Shown: positions 27,790-38,335, counted from the stretch's first letter. The stretch: DNA of 64,000 nt from Pseudorhodoplanes sp. (GCA_032027085.1 JAVSMS010000001.1:3121126-3185125); one strand, 5' to 3'. Numbers and translations are program-made. Notes: generated by a model from the letters alone, not told the origin.

Positions 27790-28446
27790 TTACGCCGCCG
27801 TGGTCTTGATCTTCAGGCGCTTGTCGAGATAGCCGTTGACCGACTGCATCAGCGTTTCGATCTTGCCGTCGAAGAAGTGGTTGGCACCCGGCACGACTTT
27901 TTGCTCGATCACGATGCCTTTCTGTGTCTTCAGCTTGTCGACGAGGCCGGTGACGTCCTTGTAGGGAACCACCGCGTCCTTGTCGCCGTGGATGATCAGA
28001 CCCGACGATGGACACGGCGCGAGGAACGAGAAGTCATACAGGTTCGCGGGCGGCGCGACCGAAATGAAGCCTTCGACTTCCGGACGCCGCATCAGCAATT
28101 GCATGCCGATCCAGGCGCCGAACGAGAAACCGGCAATCCAGCAGGAACGCGCTTCCGGATTGATGGTCTGGGCCCAGTCGAGCGCGGCAGCGGCGTCCGA
28201 CAATTCTCCGACGCCGTGATCAAAGGTGCCCTGGCTGCGGCCGACGCCGCGGAAATTGAACCGCAGCACCGAAAAATTCCGATGCACGAAGGAGTAGTAC
28301 ATCTGGTAGGTGATCTGGTGATTCATCGTCCCGCCGAATTGGGGATGCGGATGCAGGATCAGCGCCAGAGGCGCGTTTTTCTGGGACGCGGGATGGTAGC
28401 GGCCTTCGATCCGTCCGGCGGGGCCTGCGAAGATAACCTCGGGCAT
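27790..28446 (-). CDS. Alpha/beta hydrolase, small 'DLH-like' type
   Basis: 218-residue cytoplasmic hydrolase. The HPHPQFGGTMNH oxyanion region, FNFRGVGRSQG, the nucleophile elbow GFSFGAWIG (serine), IHGDKDAVV (aspartate) and GANHFFDGK (histidine) make a full catalytic triad in a compact fold. The lid domain is missing, as in this subfamily of conserved alpha/beta hydrolases. First gene of a two-gene unit with the M28 peptidase. Substrate unknown. Confidence 0.88.
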   Translation of the reverse strand: MPEVIFAGPAGRIEGRYHPASQKNAPLALILHPHPQFGGTMNHQITYQMYYSFVHRNFSVLRFNFRGVGRSQGTFDHGVGELSDAAAALDWAQTINPEARSCWIAGFSFGAWIGMQLLMRRPEVEGFISVAPPANLYDFSFLAPCPSSGLIIHGDKDAVVPYKDVTGLVDKLKTQKGIVIEQKVVPGANHFFDGKIETLMQSVNGYLDKRLKIKTTAA

Positions 28447-28711
28447 GTCGGCTTAGTGTCCTCGACTGGCGCTGCGCGCGATGGGACGCGTGGCAGCCTC
28501 AGAGTGCGCTTGACGGCAGCGGCGAGCGCGCGTAACTATTTGGAACCATTCTAAATTATGGGAGCGGCTTCCGGCACCGGCCGCCGCAAAGGGCCGAAAG
28601 GACGCGACGAAAGGCTTTCTACCACAATTGCCGGGGCGAATTGCAAGCTTGCCGTGATTGTGTTGGTGGTAGGATCATTCTGCCGTCAGGGGAGACGGTA
28701 TCGAGGTATTG

Positions 28712-29875
28712 ATGCCTGAGCGGGCCTATCTGGACTGGAATGCCACAGCGCCCCTGCGCCCCGAGGCGCGGGTGGCCTGTATCGAGGCATTGGGTCTGAT
28801 CGGAAACCCGTCGTCCGTTCATGGTGAGGGCCGTGCGGTCCGTCGGGTGATAGAGGCGGCACGCGCCAAAGTCGCGGTACTTGTCGGCACAGACCCTGCC
28901 CAGGTGATTTTCACCTCAGGCGGGACCGAAGCGAACATGCTGGCGCTGACCCCGATGATTGAGGACGGAACCAGCAAGCAGCATCGCGATCTGCTTCTGG
29001 TGTCTGCCATCGAGCATCCCTCGGTCAGCCATGGCGGCCGGTTTCCACGCCATCAGGTGGGCGAGGTACCGGTGACGGCAGCCGGCGTGATTGATCTCGA
29101 CATGTTGCGGCGAATGCTGAAGCCGGGCGCATCCGCGCTGGTGTCGGTCATGCTGGCCAATAACGAGACCGGGGTTATTCAACCGATCCGTGAAGCCGCT
29201 GACATTGTGCATGAAGCCGGCGGGCTGCTGCATGTCGACGCCGTTCAGGGACCCGGTCGGATCGCTTTCGACATCAAGGCACTGGGCGCAGACCTTCTGA
29301 CCCTGTCGGCCCACAAGCTGGGCGGACCCAAGGGGGCCGGGGCGCTGGTCCTGCGCGAGGGCCTGCATATCGCTGATCCGCTGATCCGGGGTGGTGGGCA
29401 GGAACGCGGCGCGCGGGCCGGAACCGAAAATGTCGCCGCCCTTGCCGGGTTCGGCGCCGCGGCCGAGGCGGCCGCGGGCTCGCTGGAGGCCGACGCCGTT
29501 CGTATGGCGGGATTGCGCGACCAGCTTGAAGCGGGGGTCAGGGCCCGGACGCCCGATGCGGTCATTTTCGGTGCCGACGCTCCAAGGCTGCCGAATACAA
29601 CCCTGTTTGCCGTTGCCGGCATGAAGGCCGAGACGGCGGTCATCGCCTTTGATTTGGAAGGGGTTGCGGTGTCGTCGGGCGCCGCGTGTTCCTCGGGCAA
29701 GGTGCAGCCGTCGCATGTCCTGGCCGCCATGGGGGTCGATAAGACCCTGGCGCGCGGGGCCGTAAGGGTGAGTTTGGGGGCTTTGACCACTGAATCCCAG
29801 GTCGGGGCCTTCCTCAAAGCTTGGAATAAGTTATCGGAATCATTAGGTAAGGAGCGACGTGGAATAGCCGCTTGA
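28712..29875 (+). CDS. Class I cysteine desulfurase (IscS/NifS-like)
   Basis: PLP enzyme that removes sulfur from cysteine to give a persulfide for Fe-S cluster building. The pyridoxal lysine lies in LSAHKLGGPKGAG and the catalytic cysteine in SSGAACSSGKVQPSHVL, whose long loop marks it as class I, unlike the class II SufS further down. ATG 28712 follows GAGG by five bases; a TTG directly before it is less likely. It heads the SUF gene cluster, 90 bp before sufB. About 387 residues, normal for the family. Confidence 0.9.
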   Translation: MPERAYLDWNATAPLRPEARVACIEALGLIGNPSSVHGEGRAVRRVIEAARAKVAVLVGTDPAQVIFTSGGTEANMLALTPMIEDGTSKQHRDLLLVSAIEHPSVSHGGRFPRHQVGEVPVTAAGVIDLDMLRRMLKPGASALVSVMLANNETGVIQPIREAADIVHEAGGLLHVDAVQGPGRIAFDIKALGADLLTLSAHKLGGPKGAGALVLREGLHIADPLIRGGGQERGARAGTENVAALAGFGAAAEAAAGSLEADAVRMAGLRDQLEAGVRARTPDAVIFGADAPRLPNTTLFAVAGMKAETAVIAFDLEGVAVSSGAACSSGKVQPSHVLAAMGVDKTLARGAVRVSLGALTTESQVGAFLKAWNKLSESLGKERRGIAA

Positions 29876-29965
29876 ACAGCCTCAAGGAGGTTCGAGAGGG
29901 AACACGACGACACACCATACCGACAGATCCAACCCGCGGTCCTTGAAACCGCGACGGAGGAGAGA

Positions 29966-31453
<1,488 letters not shown>

Positions 31454-31463
31454 GACGATTATT

Positions 31464-31829
31464 ATGTCGTTCAAGAAAGATCTGGAAAAGCGACAGAAGG
31501 CCGCCGAGGACGCGCTGTCCGAAGACGCGGCGGCGCAGGAGCGTCGCCTGGCCCGTATGGAGGGGCGCGCCATCGATCTGGAAAAGCATCTGAACGGCAA
31601 GCGGATCAGGTCGGTGGGCCTCGACATGACGCGGGAAGGGCCCCGCATCGTGCTCAAGCATGATCGTTATCAGATCAATATCGACACTGACGTCGAACAC
31701 TATGACGTGGCGAAACTGGTGCTCCGGCAGCAGGGCGCCTTCAACCTCATGACCGCGGTGGAGAAGAAGCGGGTGGCGAGCCTGGATGAAGTCGATCAGG
31801 CGATCCTCGCAATTCTCGAATCGCAGTGA
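31464..31829 (+). CDS. Uncharacterised small protein within the SUF operon
   Basis: 121-residue soluble protein 10 bp after sufB and 12 bp before sufC. Residues 1-45 are charged and helical (MSFKKDLEKRQKAAEDALSE), likely a coiled coil. The rest looks alpha/beta with GLDMTREGPRIVLKHDRYQI. It has no cysteine, so it cannot be a cluster scaffold or carrier by itself. No signal peptide or membrane helix. I cannot name a family; the tight packing implies co-expression with SufBCD and a possible structural or regulatory role. Confidence 0.8.
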   Translation: MSFKKDLEKRQKAAEDALSEDAAAQERRLARMEGRAIDLEKHLNGKRIRSVGLDMTREGPRIVLKHDRYQINIDTDVEHYDVAKLVLRQQGAFNLMTAVEKKRVASLDEVDQAILAILESQ

Positions 31830-31841
31830 CCAGGAGTGGCT

Positions 31842-32600
31842 ATGTCTTTGCTTGAAGTGAAAAATCTGCATGTCGAAATCGACGGCAAGAAGATCCTCAA
31901 CGGCCTCGATCTGACGATCGAGAAGGGCAAGGTGCATGCGATCATGGGCCCGAACGGGTCCGGCAAGTCGACGCTCGCCTATGTGCTCGCCGGCAAGGAA
32001 GACTATGATGTCACCGAGGGTGACATTCTCTACAACGGCGAGAGCGTCCTTGCGATGGAGCCGGACGAGCGCGCGGCGAAGGGCATTTTCCTCGCCTTCC
32101 AATATCCCATCGAGATCCCTGGCGTCGCCACCATGACCTTTCTGCGTACCGCGCTGAACGCGCAGCGCAAGGCGCGCGGCGAGGACGAATTGTCGACGCC
32201 GGAATTCCTCAAGCTGGTGCGCGAGAAATCGGGTGAACTTGGCATCAGCCAGGAGATGCTCAAGCGCGCAGTCAATGTCGGATTTTCCGGCGGCGAGAAG
32301 AAGCGCAACGAGGTCCTGCAGATGGCGATGCTGCAGCCGAAGCTCGCCGTGCTGGACGAGACCGATTCCGGCCTCGACATCGACGCGCTCAAGATCGTGG
32401 CCGATGGCGTCAACCGCCTGCGTTCGCCCGATCGCGGCTTCGTCGTGATCACGCACTATCAACGTCTGCTCGATTACATCGTGCCGGACGTTGTGCACGT
32501 CTTGTCGAAGGGCCGGATCGTGAAGACGGGCGGCAAGGACCTGGCGCTTGAGCTCGAAGCCTCCGGCTACTCGCAGTTTCAGCAGGAAGAGGCGGCCTGA
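31842..32600 (+). CDS. sufC: Fe-S assembly ATPase SufC
   Basis: ABC-type ATPase that drives conformational change of the SufBD scaffold. Walker A is GPNGSGKST, the signature FSGGEKKRNE, Walker B LAVLDETDSGLDID and the H-loop VITHYQRLL. The ATG at 31842 has AGGAG five bases upstream; a GTG two codons earlier is less likely. 252 residues, the normal length. Its TGA overlaps the sufD ATG by one base. Confidence 0.96.
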   Translation: MSLLEVKNLHVEIDGKKILNGLDLTIEKGKVHAIMGPNGSGKSTLAYVLAGKEDYDVTEGDILYNGESVLAMEPDERAAKGIFLAFQYPIEIPGVATMTFLRTALNAQRKARGEDELSTPEFLKLVREKSGELGISQEMLKRAVNVGFSGGEKKRNEVLQMAMLQPKLAVLDETDSGLDIDALKIVADGVNRLRSPDRGFVVITHYQRLLDYIVPDVVHVLSKGRIVKTGGKDLALELEASGYSQFQQEEAA

Positions 32601-33931
32601 TGAACGCCGAGATCCGCCAGATCAAGACCGCGGCCGAGCAGGGGCTTGCCGACGCGTTCTCCCGCGTCAGGGCCTCGCTGCCCGGCGCCGGCGCTGTTGC
32701 CGCCCTGCGTGAGAAGGCGTTTTCGGACTTCGAGGCGCGCGGCCTGCCTCACCGGCGCGTGGAGGAGTGGAAATATACCGACCTGCGCGCGCTGATGCGC
32801 GACGCCAAGCCCTTGGCCGCACCGCCTGACGCGCAGGCCAAAGAGCGCGCAAAACAGGTCGATACTTTGGTTGGCGATATCGATCGCCGCCGCATCGTCT
32901 TCGTTGACGGCGTTTTTGCGCCGGACCTGTCCGATTTCTCCGATCTCGAAAGCGGCCTCAGCATCCGTCCGATGGCGGAAGCGCTGGCGCAGGGCGATCC
33001 GCTAGTGACGGCTCATCTCGGCAAGGTCGCTGCCAATAACGACGTGGCCGTGGCGCTCAACACCGCCTTCATGGGCGACGGCGCGGTGATCCGCATCGCC
33101 GAAGGGATCGTGGTCGAACATCCAATCCATCTTGTGTTCATCACTGCGGGCGAAAAGCCTGCGGCCGCATTCATGCGTTCCCTGGTCGTGGTGGAGCGCG
33201 GCGCGCGCGCCATGCTGATGGAAAGCTATGTCGGACCGGCCGCTCCGGACTATCAGATCAATTCCGCGCTGGAACTTGTCATCGCCGACAACGCCCATGT
33301 CGATCTCATCAAGCTGATCGGCGAGGGCGCAAATGCCCTGCATATTTCCAGTCTGATGGCCTCGGTCGGTGCGCACGCCCGTTTCAACGATTTCACCTTC
33401 ACGACGGGCGGCCTGACGGTCCGCAATCAGCTCTTCGTGCAGTTCAACGGCGAGGAGGCCATTGCGCGCGTTCACGGCGCCAATCTGCTCAAGGGCCGTC
33501 AGCACGCCGATACGACGCTGGTGGCGACGCACGCCGTCGGCCATTGCCAGAGCCGCGAAATATTCAAGTCCGTGCTGGATGACGAAAGCCGCGGCGTCTT
33601 CCAGGGCAAGATCATCGTGCAGCCGCACGCGCAGAAGACCGACGCCAAGATGCTGGCCAATGCGCTGCTCCTGTCGGAGGCCGCCGAGGCGGATGCCAAG
33701 CCGGAGTTGGAAATCTTTGCCGACGATGTGGTCTGCGGCCATGGTGCGACCGCCGGTGCACTGGATGAGGACCTGCTGTTCTATCTTCGCGCCCGCGGCA
33801 TCCCGCCCAAGGAAGCGGAAGCGCTGTTGATCCAGGCCTTTATCGGCGATGCCGTCGAAGGAATCGAGCATGCCGGTCTGCGCGAAGTGCTGATGGAGAG
33901 TGTCGTCGCGTGGCTGGCCGCGCGCGGCTAG
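32600..33931 (+). CDS. sufD: Fe-S cluster assembly scaffold subunit SufD
   Basis: Partner of SufB in the SufBCD complex, 443 residues. The family pattern is clear: RRVEEWKYTDLRALM near the N-terminus, FQGKIIVQPHAQKTDAKM, and DVVCGHGATAGALDEDLLFYLRARG near the C-terminus. Start and stop overlap sufC by one base, indicating coupled translation. The extended N-terminal helical part is as expected for SufD compared with SufB. Confidence 0.95.
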   Translation: MNAEIRQIKTAAEQGLADAFSRVRASLPGAGAVAALREKAFSDFEARGLPHRRVEEWKYTDLRALMRDAKPLAAPPDAQAKERAKQVDTLVGDIDRRRIVFVDGVFAPDLSDFSDLESGLSIRPMAEALAQGDPLVTAHLGKVAANNDVAVALNTAFMGDGAVIRIAEGIVVEHPIHLVFITAGEKPAAAFMRSLVVVERGARAMLMESYVGPAAPDYQINSALELVIADNAHVDLIKLIGEGANALHISSLMASVGAHARFNDFTFTTGGLTVRNQLFVQFNGEEAIARVHGANLLKGRQHADTTLVATHAVGHCQSREIFKSVLDDESRGVFQGKIIVQPHAQKTDAKMLANALLLSEAAEADAKPELEIFADDVVCGHGATAGALDEDLLFYLRARGIPPKEAEALLIQAFIGDAVEGIEHAGLREVLMESVVAWLAARG

Positions 33932-33939
33932 CGGAACAG

Positions 33940-35181
33940 ATGAACAGGCCCGTGACCATAGACGCCTATGATGTTGCCCGCATCCGGGAGGATTTCCCGG
34001 CGCTGGCGCTGCAGGTTTATGGCAAGAAGCTGGTCTATCTCGACAACGCGGCCTCTGCGCAAAAGCCGAAAGCGGTGCTCGACCGCATCCAGCATGCCTA
34101 TACGCATGAATACGCCAACGTGCATCGCGGCCTGCACTATCTCGCCAATGCCGCGACCGAGGCCTATGAGGGCGCGCGCGGCAAGGTAGCCAAATTCATC
34201 AACGCGCCGCGCAAGGAAGATGTGATCTTCACGCGCAATGCGACGGAAGCAATCAATCTGGTTGCCTATACATTTGGGCGCGAGCGCCTGAAGGACGGCG
34301 ACGAGATCGTGCTCTCGATCATGGAGCACCATTCCAACATCGTGCCCTGGCATTTCCTGCGCGAGCGGCAGGGCGCGGTCATCAAATGGGCGCCGGTCGA
34401 TGACGATGGCAATTTCCTGATCGACGAGTTCAAAAAACTGCTGACGCCGCGCACGAAGATGGTCGCGATCACGCAAATGTCGAATGCACTTGGCACCATC
34501 GTGCCGGTGAAAGAGGTGGTCAAGATCGCCAAGGCGCACGGCATTCCGGTGCTGGTCGATGGCAGCCAGGCGGCGGTGCATCTCGACGTGGACGTGCAGG
34601 ACATCGGCTGCGATTTCTACGTCTTAACCGGCCACAAGATCTATGGCCCGTCCGGCATTGGTGTGCTCTGGGGGAAGGAAGAGCATCTGCGCACGATGCC
34701 GCCATTCAACGGCGGCGGCGAGATGATTCGCGAGGTGTTCGAGGATCGGGTCACCTATGGCGATCCTCCCCACAAATTCGAGGCCGGAACGCCTCCGATC
34801 GTACAGGCGATCGGTCTCGGCGCCGCGATCGACTATGTGAACAACATCGGCAAGAGCCGCATCCGGGCACACGAAGACGCTCTGGTGCGCTACGCGCATG
34901 AGCGGCTGCGCGAGATCAATTCGATCAAGATCATCGGCACCGCAAAAGAGAAGGGCGCCATCGTGTCCTTTGAGCTGAAGGGTGCGCACCCACACGATGT
35001 CGCAACCATCATCGATCGGTCCGGTGTCGCCGTGCGCGCCGGCACCCACTGCGTGATGCCGCTGCTCGCGCGGTTTGGCGTCACTGCCACTTGCCGCGCG
35101 TCCTTCGCGCTCTACAACACCAAGGATGAGGTCGATGCGCTGGCGCAGGCTCTCATCAAGGCACAGGATATTTTTGCATGA
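33940..35181 (+). CDS. sufS: Class II cysteine desulfurase SufS
   Basis: PLP enzyme giving sulfur to the SUF scaffold, 413 residues. The cofactor lysine is in TGHKIYGPSGIG and the catalytic cysteine in RAGTHCVMPLL, with the short loop of class II enzymes. ATG 33940 lies 8 bp after the sufD stop. The frame extends 10 codons further up inside sufD, but that start has no ribosome site. Its stop overlaps sufT (ATGA). It coexists with a class I desulfurase at the head of the cluster. Confidence 0.95.
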   Translation: MNRPVTIDAYDVARIREDFPALALQVYGKKLVYLDNAASAQKPKAVLDRIQHAYTHEYANVHRGLHYLANAATEAYEGARGKVAKFINAPRKEDVIFTRNATEAINLVAYTFGRERLKDGDEIVLSIMEHHSNIVPWHFLRERQGAVIKWAPVDDDGNFLIDEFKKLLTPRTKMVAITQMSNALGTIVPVKEVVKIAKAHGIPVLVDGSQAAVHLDVDVQDIGCDFYVLTGHKIYGPSGIGVLWGKEEHLRTMPPFNGGGEMIREVFEDRVTYGDPPHKFEAGTPPIVQAIGLGAAIDYVNNIGKSRIRAHEDALVRYAHERLREINSIKIIGTAKEKGAIVSFELKGAHPHDVATIIDRSGVAVRAGTHCVMPLLARFGVTATCRASFALYNTKDEVDALAQALIKAQDIFA

Positions 35182-35528
35182 CCGAGAATCCCGCGGCCGA
35201 AGCGGCCCTTTCGGAAGAAGAACTGTCACGCCTGACCGACGGCATCGTCTCGGCGCTGAAGACCGTCTACGATCCGGAAATCCCGGCCGACATTTATGAG
35301 CTTGGACTCATCTATAAGGTCGACATCAAGAACGACCGCTCGGTCAATGTCGACATGACGCTGACCACGCCGAATTGCCCCTCGGCGGCGGAGCTGCCGC
35401 TGATGGTCGAGAACGCGGTGGCAAGCGTCCCCGGCGTCGGCCCGGTGAAGGTTGAGGTGGTGTGGGACCCGCCGTGGGATCCGAGCCGCATGTCGGACGA
35501 GGCGAGGGTTGTTCTGAACATGTGGTGA
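35178..35528 (+). CDS. sufT: SUF-associated MIP18/DUF59 protein SufT
   Basis: 116-residue Fe-S maturation helper of the MIP18 (DUF59) family. It shows YDPEIPADIYELGLIYKVD, MTLTTPNCPSAAELP with the conserved cysteine, and VWDPPWDPSRMSDEAR. An acidic N-terminal extension precedes the domain. Its start overlaps the sufS stop by four bases. The family is needed for Fe-S maturation under high demand in some bacteria. Confidence 0.94.
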   Translation: MTENPAAEAALSEEELSRLTDGIVSALKTVYDPEIPADIYELGLIYKVDIKNDRSVNVDMTLTTPNCPSAAELPLMVENAVASVPGVGPVKVEVVWDPPWDPSRMSDEARVVLNMW

Positions 35529-35539
35529 GAAGGCCGGCG

Positions 35540-35953
35540 ATGCCGAAGCTTGATCGCGTGCTTGAGACCGCCCTTTATGTCGATGACCTTGAGCGGGCGG
35601 CGAATTTCTACGAACAGGTTTTGGATCTGCCGCTTCTGACCTCGGACGCGCGTTTTCGCGCTTATGACGTGGGCGGCAACAACGTGCTGCTGTTGTTCGC
35701 GCGCGGCGCCACCCTCGAAACGGTGCATCTGCCGGGCGGCACGATCCCGCCGCATGATGGTCACGGACCGTTGCACGTGGCTTTTGCGATAGCGGCTGAG
35801 GTGCTTCCGAGGTGGGAAGAGCGGCTCGAATCGCAGAATATCGAGATCGAGGGCCGGACCGAATGGCCGCGCGGCGGGCGCAGCATCTATTTTCGCGATC
35901 CGGATGGGCATTTGCTGGAACTGGCGACGCCCGGCCTCTGGACGACGTACTGA
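35540..35953 (+). CDS. Glyoxalase/bleomycin-resistance (VOC) fold protein
   Basis: 137-residue protein of the vicinal oxygen chelate superfamily, with LETALYVDDLERAANFYEQV at the N-terminus and IYFRDPDGHLLELATPG at the C-terminus, the latter holding a likely glutamate metal ligand. ATG 35540 has AAGG upstream and lies 11 bp after sufT. Its position between sufT and the A-type carrier suggests co-transcription; the substrate is unknown, and it may be a passenger rather than an Fe-S factor. Confidence 0.85.
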   Translation: MPKLDRVLETALYVDDLERAANFYEQVLDLPLLTSDARFRAYDVGGNNVLLLFARGATLETVHLPGGTIPPHDGHGPLHVAFAIAAEVLPRWEERLESQNIEIEGRTEWPRGGRSIYFRDPDGHLLELATPGLWTTY

Positions 35954-36065
35954 AAAGCGCATGGCTGGAGTGAATCGTTGGGCTTCACAGCAGGAAATTC
36001 GTTGTTATTTTAATGCTATAAAATCTGTTGCCGGACCTTGAATCCGGCGAGAGGAGAATACGGGA

Positions 36066-36449
36066 ATGGCAACTGGGCGGCCAAGACCTCAGGCGATGCG
36101 GCTGACTGATGCCGCGGCCGAGCGGATCAAGGATATCATGGCCAAGGCTGACAAGCCTTTCGTGGGCGTGCGGGTCGGTGTGAAGAATGGCGGCTGCGCC
36201 GGCATGGCCTACACCCTGGAATATGCCGAGACCGCCAATCCCACCGACGAGGTGGTCGAGGACAAGGGCGTCCGCATTCTGATCGATCCCAAGGCGGTGC
36301 TGTTCCTGCTCGGCACCGAGATGGACTACAAGATCGACAAGATGTCCGCGCAGTTCGTGTTCAACAATCCGAATCAGACCTCGGCCTGCGGCTGCGGTGA
36401 GTCCGTGCAGCTGACACCGGTTGAGGAGGATCGCGCTGGCGTATATTAG
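36066..36449 (+). CDS. sufA: A-type Fe-S carrier (SufA/IscA family)
   Basis: 127-residue carrier that accepts clusters from SufBCD and delivers them to apoproteins. The three ligand cysteines are visible in VKNGGCAGMAYTL and the C-terminal TSACGCGESV. ATG 36066 follows GAGAGGAGAATACGGGA. A 112-bp gap before it contains an AT-rich stretch with TATAAA at 36017-36022, so it may have its own promoter in addition to operon readthrough. Confidence 0.92.
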   Translation: MATGRPRPQAMRLTDAAAERIKDIMAKADKPFVGVRVGVKNGGCAGMAYTLEYAETANPTDEVVEDKGVRILIDPKAVLFLLGTEMDYKIDKMSAQFVFNNPNQTSACGCGESVQLTPVEEDRAGVY

Positions 36450-36467
36450 GCCGGCGCTGGCCCAACC

Positions 36468-36836
36468 GTGGACGGCGAGTTCATCCGCGACATCTTCTCC
36501 GCCTTTGGGCCGGTTTCCGTGCGCCGCATGTTTGGCGGCGCGGGCATTTTTGTCGACGATCTCATGTTCGCGCTGATCGCGGACGAGATGATCTATCTGA
36601 AGGTTGACGCGGAGAATGCCCGCGACTTCGAGCGGGAAGACCTGCCCCCCTTCACCTATGCCGCGAGGAACAGACGCGTGGAGCTGTCCTATCGCCGCAT
36701 GCCGGACCGCTTGTATGACGATCGGGAGGAATTGAGGCGTTGGGCGCAGGCATCCCTTGCGGCGGCGCGCCGCGCTCAGGCGACGTCGTCAGGCCGTCGA
36801 GCGCGTGCAAAAGCGCGCACCAGAACGCGCCGCTGA
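36468..36836 (+). CDS. TfoX N-terminal domain protein
   Basis: 122-residue protein with the TfoX/Sxy N-terminal domain: VSVRRMFGGAGIFVDDLMFALI, IYLKVD, then FTYAARNRRVELSYRRMP. A basic C-terminal tail rich in arginine and alanine follows. The C-terminal TfoX domain is absent, as in many alphaproteobacterial members. The start GTG 36468 is inferred. It lies 18 bp after the A-type carrier and probably ends the SUF transcription unit. In gammaproteobacteria TfoX regulates competence; no such role is shown for stand-alone domains. Confidence 0.82.
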   Translation: MDGEFIRDIFSAFGPVSVRRMFGGAGIFVDDLMFALIADEMIYLKVDAENARDFEREDLPPFTYAARNRRVELSYRRMPDRLYDDREELRRWAQASLAAARRAQATSSGRRARAKARTRTRR

Positions 36837-36900
36837 ATGTGATGGCGAGCCATCTCGCGCTCGAAATCGAATTGCCGCGCCTCGCGCCCACCGCCGAATC

Positions 36901-37053
36901 GACCGCTATGCGGCCAATCTGATCTGGAAGCCGGTCGAGAATTTGCAGACCGGCGGCGAACTGGGATGGGTGGATTTCGCGCTGCGGACGAACGGCGCCG
37001 CAGGCTTCGGATCCGCCCTGGTTAGCTATCTGTTTGCGACCTGGACCTTCTGA
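36901..37053 (+). pseudogene. Possible porin C-terminal remnant
   Basis: The frame ending at TGA 37051 reads RYAANLIWKPVENLQTGGE and finishes with alternating strands ending in an aromatic residue (FATWTF). This is the form of the last strands of an alphaproteobacterial porin. The frame upstream loses all resemblance and overlaps the basic tail of the TfoX gene. No start or signal peptide exists, so it is read as a relic about 50 residues long. Identification is by pattern only. Confidence 0.4.
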
Positions 37054-37066
37054 TCCGGGCTTTGAA

Positions 37067-38131
37067 CTAAGCCACCTGCATGGCGACCGGGGCGAGGAGT
37101 TCCGGATCGGTTTCGCAGATCACCCGGTTGCGGCCGTTGCGCTTGGCGGCATAGAGACAGGCATCGGCGCGACTGAGCAAGGACTGCGCCGTGTCACCAG
37201 GTCGCGAGACCGCAACTCCGATGGAGATGGTCACGCGGCCAAGGTGCTCGCCGGTCGAGCGTTTCATCAGTTCCTTGCTCATGACCGCGCGGCGGATATG
37301 GTCCGCCACCGTCACGCCGGCGCGCAGGGTGGTGTTCGGCAGGATCACTGCAAATTCCTCGCCGCCGTAGCGCGCAGCGATATCCTGGCCCTGCACATTC
37401 TGCTTCACCGACAAGGCGACAAGGCGCAGCACCTGGTCGCCGGTCAGATGGCCGAAGGTGTCGTTGAAGGTCTTGAAATGGTCGATGTCGGTCATCAGCA
37501 GCGACAGCGTCTCGTTCTGCGCGTTCGCTTCCGCGATGGCATTCGCCAAGGCCTGATCGAAGAATTTTCGGTTCGACAGCGATGTCAGCGGGTCGGTCAG
37601 GCTCTCGGTGCGAACGACTTCGAGATTTTCCTGAAGCTGGTTGATCTGCTGCTTCGAGGCGGTCAGCCGCGCTTCCAGCTTGCTGTTGGCAAGCTCCATG
37701 TCCTTGGCCGTCTGCACCAGTCCCTCGACGATCGCGCGCAATCCGTCGCGATCGGCCGATCCCAGTTGCTGGCTGACGCCGGCGAGGTTTGCGGAATACG
37801 TCGTCGCGTTGCCGACGGCGCTGTCCACCATCGACATGACCTGTTCGATCTCGTCCATGACGCGCGAACTGACCTTGTCGATGCGCTCGGTAAGACGGGT
37901 GGGCGAGAGGTAGGTGTTGTAGACCTCCTCGATGTCGCGCTCCGAGAGCGTGCCGTTGCGCGCCAATGTCTCGTTGATCAGTTCGTTCAGCGAGGGATTG
38001 TAGCCGGTCGCGTAATTGTACCAGACTTCGTAATTGCGAGGCGTGGCCGGCTGGCGCAAGGCTTTGATCTGACCCAAAGCGATTTCGGCAAACGCCATTG
38101 TGCGTTCGTGATCGTCGCCTTGTGTGGTCAT
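37067..38131 (-). CDS. Diguanylate cyclase (GGDEF domain)
   Basis: 354-residue cytoplasmic enzyme making cyclic di-GMP. The N-terminal half is helical without a known sensor domain (NYEVWYNYATGYNPSLNE, then a coiled-coil region). The GGDEF domain begins at about residue 185 (SLTDPLTSLSNRKFF) and carries RYGGEEFAVILP, an active-site form. The product-inhibition site five residues before GGEEF would be RxxD, but here it is QGQD, so the arginine is missing. Lies 204 bp downstream of the helicase on the same strand. Confidence 0.92.
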   Translation of the reverse strand: MTTQGDDHERTMAFAEIALGQIKALRQPATPRNYEVWYNYATGYNPSLNELINETLARNGTLSERDIEEVYNTYLSPTRLTERIDKVSSRVMDEIEQVMSMVDSAVGNATTYSANLAGVSQQLGSADRDGLRAIVEGLVQTAKDMELANSKLEARLTASKQQINQLQENLEVVRTESLTDPLTSLSNRKFFDQALANAIAEANAQNETLSLLMTDIDHFKTFNDTFGHLTGDQVLRLVALSVKQNVQGQDIAARYGGEEFAVILPNTTLRAGVTVADHIRRAVMSKELMKRSTGEHLGRVTISIGVAVSRPGDTAQSLLSRADACLYAAKRNGRNRVICETDPELLAPVAMQVA

Positions 38132-38335
38132 TCAGCGCCCCCCCGAATGCTCTACCAAAATCAAAGCGCCGCCCCGGGTGGCTCCGCGTGGCAGCCCTCA
38201 TTTTGCATGGCGCGGACGGTATTTTGCAGGGATGAAGGCGGAGTAAACGCGGTCGCAGAGTGAGGTGTTAAGATCTGGAAAATATTGGGCAACCAAATGT
38301 CCGGTTCATTGCGCAATATCAAAATTCGCCGCCTG

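Noticed and set aside
26785-28554. Plus-strand frame antisense to the M28 and hydrolase genes
   Set aside because: Same reason: the minus-strand proteins have intact catalytic residues.
36757-36900. Extending the porin-like remnant upstream
   Set aside because: The frame before 36901 is a run of Arg/Ala codons overlapping the TfoX tail and has no barrel-like pattern.
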